This document shows, in pieces, positions 59,838 through 64,000 of a stretch of 64,000 nucleotides of DNA. Both the position numbers and the translations under genes were made by a program. A model generated the notes under the pieces. That model did not search any database, was not told the origin of the DNA, and saw only the letters and a list, made by a program, of their open reading frames with translations. The DNA is from Flavobacteriaceae bacterium. Lineage in GTDB: Bacteria > Bacteroidota > Bacteroidia > Flavobacteriales > Flavobacteriaceae. Numbering within the stretch: position 1 is the first letter of the stretch; every line of letters starts with the position of its first letter. The stretch is taken from assembly GCA_018402385.1 (NCBI GenBank), contig JAGYJA010000002.1, positions 124,001-188,000 on the forward strand, given 5' to 3'.

Positions 59838-61357
59838 TTGAAAATAGAATACCAAGATCGCATTTTTGGATTGGACGTTATGCGAGCAACAGCAATTTTG
59901 TTTGTTGTTTTTTCTCATGTCTTGTGGATTTTTCCAGAAGCTTCCGGGGTATTTGTGGATTTACTCAGATTGATGGGGGTGATGGGAGTGGAAATATTTT
60001 TTGTACTCAGCGGATTTCTCATTGGAAGGATTCTATTTCGCATCTTTACAAAAGAGACCTTTAAACCAAAGGATTTGAACTATTTTTTAATCCGAAGATG
60101 GTTTCGCACCTTGCCCAACTATTACTTGGCTCTACTAATAAACATTGGTATTGTCTATTATTTCGGAAGGGAACAAGCAGATTCACTTTGGAGATACTTT
60201 TTCTTTCTTCAAAACGCAGTGGACGGTATGGACATTTTCTTTACAGAGTCCTGGAGTTATGATAATACACTTATAAACCACTTGAGTAAATTAAGTGAAG
60301 CTCATCCTCGTGAGGGTTTTTGGAAGAGCTATTACAGGCTTCGCAATACCGGGGAAATAGTAAACCACAAACGCTTACATCGCGTTTACAAGCAAATGGG
60401 ATTGCCACTACGCAGAAAAGCCAAGAAAAGGCTTCCTGCGAGGGTAAAAGAGCCTATCACTGTTCCATCAACCTTTACTGATACCTGGAGCATTGATTTT
60501 ATGAGTGATGCCTTGAGTAATGGCTCAAAGTTCAGATCGTTTAATGTTATAGATGATTATAACCGTGAAATACTTCATATAGAGACCGATTACAGCTTAA
60601 AGAGCAGCAGGGTAATCTGGATTTTAAACCGTTTGTGCCCATTGAAGAATTTGCCTATATCATTTGCCCCTTTTTATTTTATTTGGCTTTATTTTTTCGT
60701 TTTGACATAGCCAAAGAAAAACTGTTTTTAATAATCACTTTATGCATCATCAGTTTTTTTATAATGACAAAAATTGTTTATAATTACAATACACCCATAA
60801 GTGATATGACTTATTGGAACATTAACCTAAAGGCAGTGGTTTTGTATCGTATAGATGCTATTTACTATGGTGTTTTAGCGGCATATATTTCGTTGACAAA
60901 ACCAAAACTTTGGTTGGCAAATCCCAAAATAATTCTATTCGCCGGTTTTACCCTTTTTGTACTTCTTCACTATTTCCTTGGTACCTACCGGTTGGAAATT
61001 GAACAGTACCCATTTTTGTGGAATGTAATTTATTTACCCTTTTGTTCCATTTGTATAGCCTTTTCATTACCCTTCTTATCTCAGTGGAAAAAGGCACCAC
61101 TGGCCATTCTAAAACCCGTTACGTGGATTAGTTTGATTTCTTATGGGATGTATTTACTCCATTATTCAATCATACTCCAATTAATGCGATATTTCAAACC
61201 CATCGAAAACTTAGGTTTTAACGAAAAGCTACTTTTTTCAGCGATTTACATTATTCTGACACTTGTTTTGGCCTTTATTCTTTATCGTGTTTATGAAAAA
61301 CCAATGATGGATTTAAGAGATAAACCCTTCTTTAGAAAGCGTTTCTCAAAAATATAA
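59838..61357 (+). pseudogene. Acyltransferase 3 family protein, disrupted
   Basis: A multi-spanning O-acyltransferase broken into two parts. The first part (TTG start 59838 to about 60257) encodes FGLDVMRATAILFVVFSHVL and VEIFFVLSGFLIGRILFRIF, ending at FFTESWS. The second (about 60635-61357) begins VPIEEFAYIICPFLFYLALF and continues through the remaining helices to FRKRFSKI. Between them lie 377 nt of transposase sequence. Without the insert the two flanks would read FFTESWS-VPIEEFAY, the usual ESWSLxIEE motif of the family, so little or nothing of the gene has been lost. 377 is not a multiple of 3, so the second part is out of frame. Such enzymes O-acetylate surface sugars. Confidence 0.85.
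60258..60634 (+). mobile_element. Internal fragment of an IS3-type transposase (OrfB)
   Basis: 377 nt that encode, in frame with the acyltransferase start, SEAHPREGFWKSYYRLRN, the GEIVNHKRLHRVYKQMGLPL block, WSIDFMSD and FNVIDDYNREILHIE. This is the start of an rve/DDE domain of IS3-family OrfB, with two of the three acidic residues. The OrfB homology stops near ILNRL. No terminal inverted repeats and no target duplication are seen, so this is not a complete element. The chimeric frame 59838-60710 (290 codons) is open. Confidence 0.8.
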
Positions 61358-61492
61358 ATTAGCAACTTGTTAATTTAACGCATTAATATTTAGTAATTAC
61401 ACAAAATTAAGTATTAAAAATTGACTTATAATAAATATAATTCATTAAAAATCCAATTTCTTTAATGATTTTTAAATTTACTTTGTTTTTTG

Positions 61493-61500
61493 TAAATTTG
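61493..61500 (+). promoter_or_regulatory. -7 box of the aconitase gene
   Basis: TAAATTTG is a perfect box; TTT rather than TTG is 19 nt upstream. It predicts a leader of about 63 nt before the ATG at 61570. Confidence 0.5.
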
Positions 61501-61569
61501 CAAACATTCCAATTAAAAGGATTCTAAGAACTTAGAACCTTAATTTTTAACTCTAAAACTTCAAAAACT

Positions 61570-63837
61570 ATGGCCTTTGATATTGACATGATTAAAAAAG
61601 TTTATGCTACTATGGACGAGCGCATCGCTAAAGCCCGTGAAATAGTGGGAAAACCTCTTACGCTTACAGAAAAAATACTCTACTCACATCTGTGGGATGG
61701 TACCCCTTCAAAGGCATTTACGAGAGGTAAAGATTATGTTGATTTTGCACCGGATAGAATTGCATGTCAGGATGCTACAGCCCAAATGGCTTTGCTTCAA
61801 TTTATGCAAGCGGGGAAAGACAAAGTAGCAGTACCCACCACAGTGCATTGTGATCACTTGATACAGGCAAAATCAGGCGCATTTGAAGATTTAAAAAGAG
61901 CCAATGACAGCAGCAAAGAAGTATTTGACTTCCTGGAATCTGTTTCCAATAAATATGGCATTGGTTTCTGGAAACCGGGAGCAGGAATTATTCATCAGGT
62001 AGTTTTAGAAAACTATGCCTTTCCCGGCGGAATGATGATTGGAACAGATTCACACACTGTAAATGCCGGCGGACTCGGTATGGTAGCCGTGGGAGTGGGA
62101 GGAGCAGATGCTGTTGACGTGATGGCCGGTATGGCCTGGGAATTAAAATTCCCTAAATTAATCGGTGTTAAATTAACCGGAAACCTCAGTGGATGGACCG
62201 CCTCAAAAGATGTCATTCTTAAAGTGGCAGGCATCCTTACCGTAAAAGGAGGAACCGGTGCCATTTTAGAATACTTTGGTGAGGGTGCTTTAAACCTTTC
62301 GTGCACCGGAAAAGGAACCATCTGTAATATGGGTGCCGAAATTGGAGCCACCACATCCACCTTTGGATATGATGACGCGATGGAACGCTTCCTGAGAGCA
62401 ACAGATAGAAACGATATTGCTGACGAAGCAAATAAAATAAGACCACACCTCACCGGTGACCCGGAAGTGTATGCAAACCCGGAGCAGTATTTTGACCAGG
62501 TGATTGAAATCAATCTTGACGAATTGCGCCCCCATCTCAATGGACCTTTTACTCCTGATTTGGCAACACCCGTTGGGCAATTGGGACAAAAAGCAAAAGA
62601 AAACGACTGGCCCATCAAAGTAGAATGGGGACTTATCGGTTCGTGTACAAACAGTTCTTATGAAGATTTAACCCGCGCCGCTTCCATTGCTAAACAAGCT
62701 GTGGATAAAAAACTTAAAGCGAAATCAGATTTTGGAATCAATCCCGGTTCTGAACAAATCAGATACACCGCAGAGCGCGACGGAATTTTAAAAATATTTG
62801 AAGACCTTGACGCCACAATTTTCACCAACGCCTGCGGACCTTGTATTGGTCAATGGGACCGAAGCGATATGAAAGGCGATGAGAAAAATACCATCGTGCA
62901 CTCCTTCAACCGAAATTTTTCAAAAAGAGCCGATGGAAATCCCAACACCCACGCGTTTGTAGGTTCACCCGAAATGGTTGCCGCAATCGCCATTTCAGGA
63001 CGATTAGACTTTGACCCTATGAATGATACACTCATCAATGAAGATGGTGAAGAAGTGATGCTTGAAATGCCACAAGGAATCGAGTTACCTCCTTTGGGCT
63101 TTGATGTAAAAGAAAACGGATACCTCGCTCCAACTGAGGATGGCAGCAGCGTTCAGGTGAAAGTTAGCAGCACTTCAGAAAGACTGCAGTTATTGGATCC
63201 TTTTTCGCCTTGGGATGGTAAAAATATTGAAGGAGCCAAGCTATTGATAAAAGCTTTTGGTAAATGTACCACAGACCATATCTCTATGGCAGGGCCTTGG
63301 TTGCGTTACAGAGGACATTTGGATAACATCGCAAACAACACCTTGATTGGAGCCGTTAATGCTTTTAACCAAAAGACAAATTTCGTAAAAAGCCAATTAA
63401 CAGGTGAATATGCAGGCGTACCCGATGTACAACGCGAGTACAAAAAAGCAGGAATCCCCACGGTAGTTGTTGGCGATCACAATTATGGAGAAGGCTCTTC
63501 AAGAGAACACGCTGCGATGCAGCCTCGTCATCTTGGAGTGCGAGTCGTGCTGGTAAAATCATTTGCCCGCATTCACGAGACCAACTTAAAGAAACAAGGA
63601 ATGCTTGGATTGACATTTGCCAATGAAGCAGACTATGATTTAATCCAGGAAGATGATATCTTAAACTTTATTGATTTAAAGGACTTTGCACCTGACAAGC
63701 AAATCACCATTGAACTTGTCCATAAAGACGGAAGCAAAGACACCATAAAAACAAACCATACCTATAACCACGCACAAATAGAGTGGTTTAAAGAAGGCTC
63801 TGCTTTGAATTTGATTAAGAAGGAGAATAAGGGTTAA
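61570..63837 (+). CDS. acn: Aconitate hydratase
   Basis: A 755-residue TCA-cycle enzyme that isomerises citrate to isocitrate, cytosolic. The 4Fe-4S ligands are Cys359 in GSCTNSS and Cys422 plus Cys425 in [25 protein letters not shown] lies near 157-170. The swivel domain has [21 protein letters not shown] near 636-656. The length and order fit the mitochondrial-type aconitase common in Bacteroidota, not AcnB. The gene stands alone between a -7 box and a strong terminator. No citrate synthase or isocitrate dehydrogenase gene is in the window. Confidence 0.97.
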   Translation: MAFDIDMIKKVYATMDERIAKAREIVGKPLTLTEKILYSHLWDGTPSKAFTRGKDYVDFAPDRIACQDATAQMALLQFMQAGKDKVAVPTTVHCDHLIQAKSGAFEDLKRANDSSKEVFDFLESVSNKYGIGFWKPGAGIIHQVVLENYAFPGGMMIGTDSHTVNAGGLGMVAVGVGGADAVDVMAGMAWELKFPKLIGVKLTGNLSGWTASKDVILKVAGILTVKGGTGAILEYFGEGALNLSCTGKGTICNMGAEIGATTSTFGYDDAMERFLRATDRNDIADEANKIRPHLTGDPEVYANPEQYFDQVIEINLDELRPHLNGPFTPDLATPVGQLGQKAKENDWPIKVEWGLIGSCTNSSYEDLTRAASIAKQAVDKKLKAKSDFGINPGSEQIRYTAERDGILKIFEDLDATIFTNACGPCIGQWDRSDMKGDEKNTIVHSFNRNFSKRADGNPNTHAFVGSPEMVAAIAISGRLDFDPMNDTLINEDGEEVMLEMPQGIELPPLGFDVKENGYLAPTEDGSSVQVKVSSTSERLQLLDPFSPWDGKNIEGAKLLIKAFGKCTTDHISMAGPWLRYRGHLDNIANNTLIGAVNAFNQKTNFVKSQLTGEYAGVPDVQREYKKAGIPTVVVGDHNYGEGSSREHAAMQPRHLGVRVVLVKSFARIHETNLKKQGMLGLTFANEADYDLIQEDDILNFIDLKDFAPDKQITIELVHKDGSKDTIKTNHTYNHAQIEWFKEGSALNLIKKENKG

Positions 63838-63863
63838 ACCCGTTCCATTTTATACATAGTAAG

Positions 63864-63891
63864 ACCACCCGCCAAAGACGGGTGGTTTTTT
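63864..63891 (+). terminator. Rho-independent terminator after acn
   Basis: ACCACCCG (63864-63871) pairs with CGGGTGGT (63879-63886) over a 7-nt loop and is followed by T residues to 63891. Confidence 0.9.
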
Positions 63892-63964
63892 ATTTTAGGA
63901 AAGAGCCGCCAACACAAAACATCCAAACCACAAATTTGTTTGGTGAATTAATTTAAAAAAAACT

Positions 63965-63972
63965 TATATTTG
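63965..63972 (+). promoter_or_regulatory. -7 box at the right edge
   Basis: TATATTTG is a perfect TAnnTTTG box; a TTG at 63940-63942 leaves a 22-nt spacer, slightly long. It probably belongs to a gene that begins beyond the window. Confidence 0.4.
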
Positions 63973-64000
63973 ATTTCTCCCCTTGAACTCAGTAGCACTA

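Noticed and set aside
62013..62618. Reverse-strand open frame of 201 codons in aconitase
   Set aside because: Antisense to conserved aconitase sequence; the Pro/Ser-rich translation is typical of a shadow frame.

Overview
The window looks like chromosomal DNA of a marine-type Flavobacteriaceae bacterium (phylum Bacteroidota). The reasons are: low GC; promoters of the Bacteroidota form TTG-N19/20-TAnnTTTG instead of sigma70-type boxes; very weak ribosome binding sites; a CcoN-CcoO fusion; a PUR-family DNA/RNA-binding protein; a DUF1573 lipoprotein; a PorV-like protein; and a long NusB. No rRNA, tRNA, CRISPR array or complete mobile element was seen. Most of the window is orderly core genome.

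Layout. 1-1.2 kb: two very AT-rich lipoprotein genes of unknown function. 1.2-9 kb: aroQ, a thioredoxin-like protein, a small conserved protein plus csaA, then a reverse-strand block of chromate transporter, M14 peptidase, PUR-family protein and an ABC exporter broken by one frameshift. 9-12.2 kb: amino-acid dehydrogenase, nusB, DUF1573 lipoprotein, yajC. 12.3-14 kb: a GC-richer umuDC pair whose UmuD lacks the catalytic serine. 14-17.2 kb: DinB-like protein, cyclophilin-FKBP fusion, lpdA. 17.3-19.2 kb: ECF sigma factor, a small unknown protein, a frameshifted MscS-type channel and an uncatalogued 41-residue membrane protein. 19.4-26 kb: MATE exporter, PAP2 phosphatase, acyl-CoA carboxylase beta subunit, four-helix-bundle protein, ettA.

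26-32.5 kb is a cbb3 oxidase cluster (ccoS, ccoNO, ccoQ, ccoP, ccoG, ccoH, TauE/SafE-like) behind a CRP/FNR-like palindrome. 32.6-38.7 kb: CoA-transferase, RluA-type pseudouridine synthase, thioredoxin, truncated hemoglobin, and the biotin carrier and biotin carboxylase genes that probably work with the carboxylase subunit at 21.7-23.3 kb. 38.9-42.9 kb is a sulfate-activation operon (cysQ, DUF2061, cysC, cysD, cysN). 43-48.4 kb, reverse strand: LolD-like ATPase, methyltransferase, lnt, recQ. 48.4-54.3 kb: kdsD-tatC-AhpD-like-lptB, pssA, a PorV-like protein and a Skp-like chaperone. 54.5-58.8 kb: three SurA/PpiC-type genes in a row. Then a MoxR ATPase, an acyltransferase gene broken by an IS3-type transposase fragment, and aconitase.

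The genes worth a second look are the serine-less UmuD with its near-leaderless promoter and dyad, the ECF sigma/small protein/MscS module, the transposase fragment inside the acyltransferase, the CRP/FNR-like site before ccoS, and a set of repeat elements (one coding for the TatC tail, one abutting accC, and text-like low-complexity spacers). Two or three single-base shifts at short homopolymers suggest draft-quality sequence in places, so the broken genes there may be intact in the organism.
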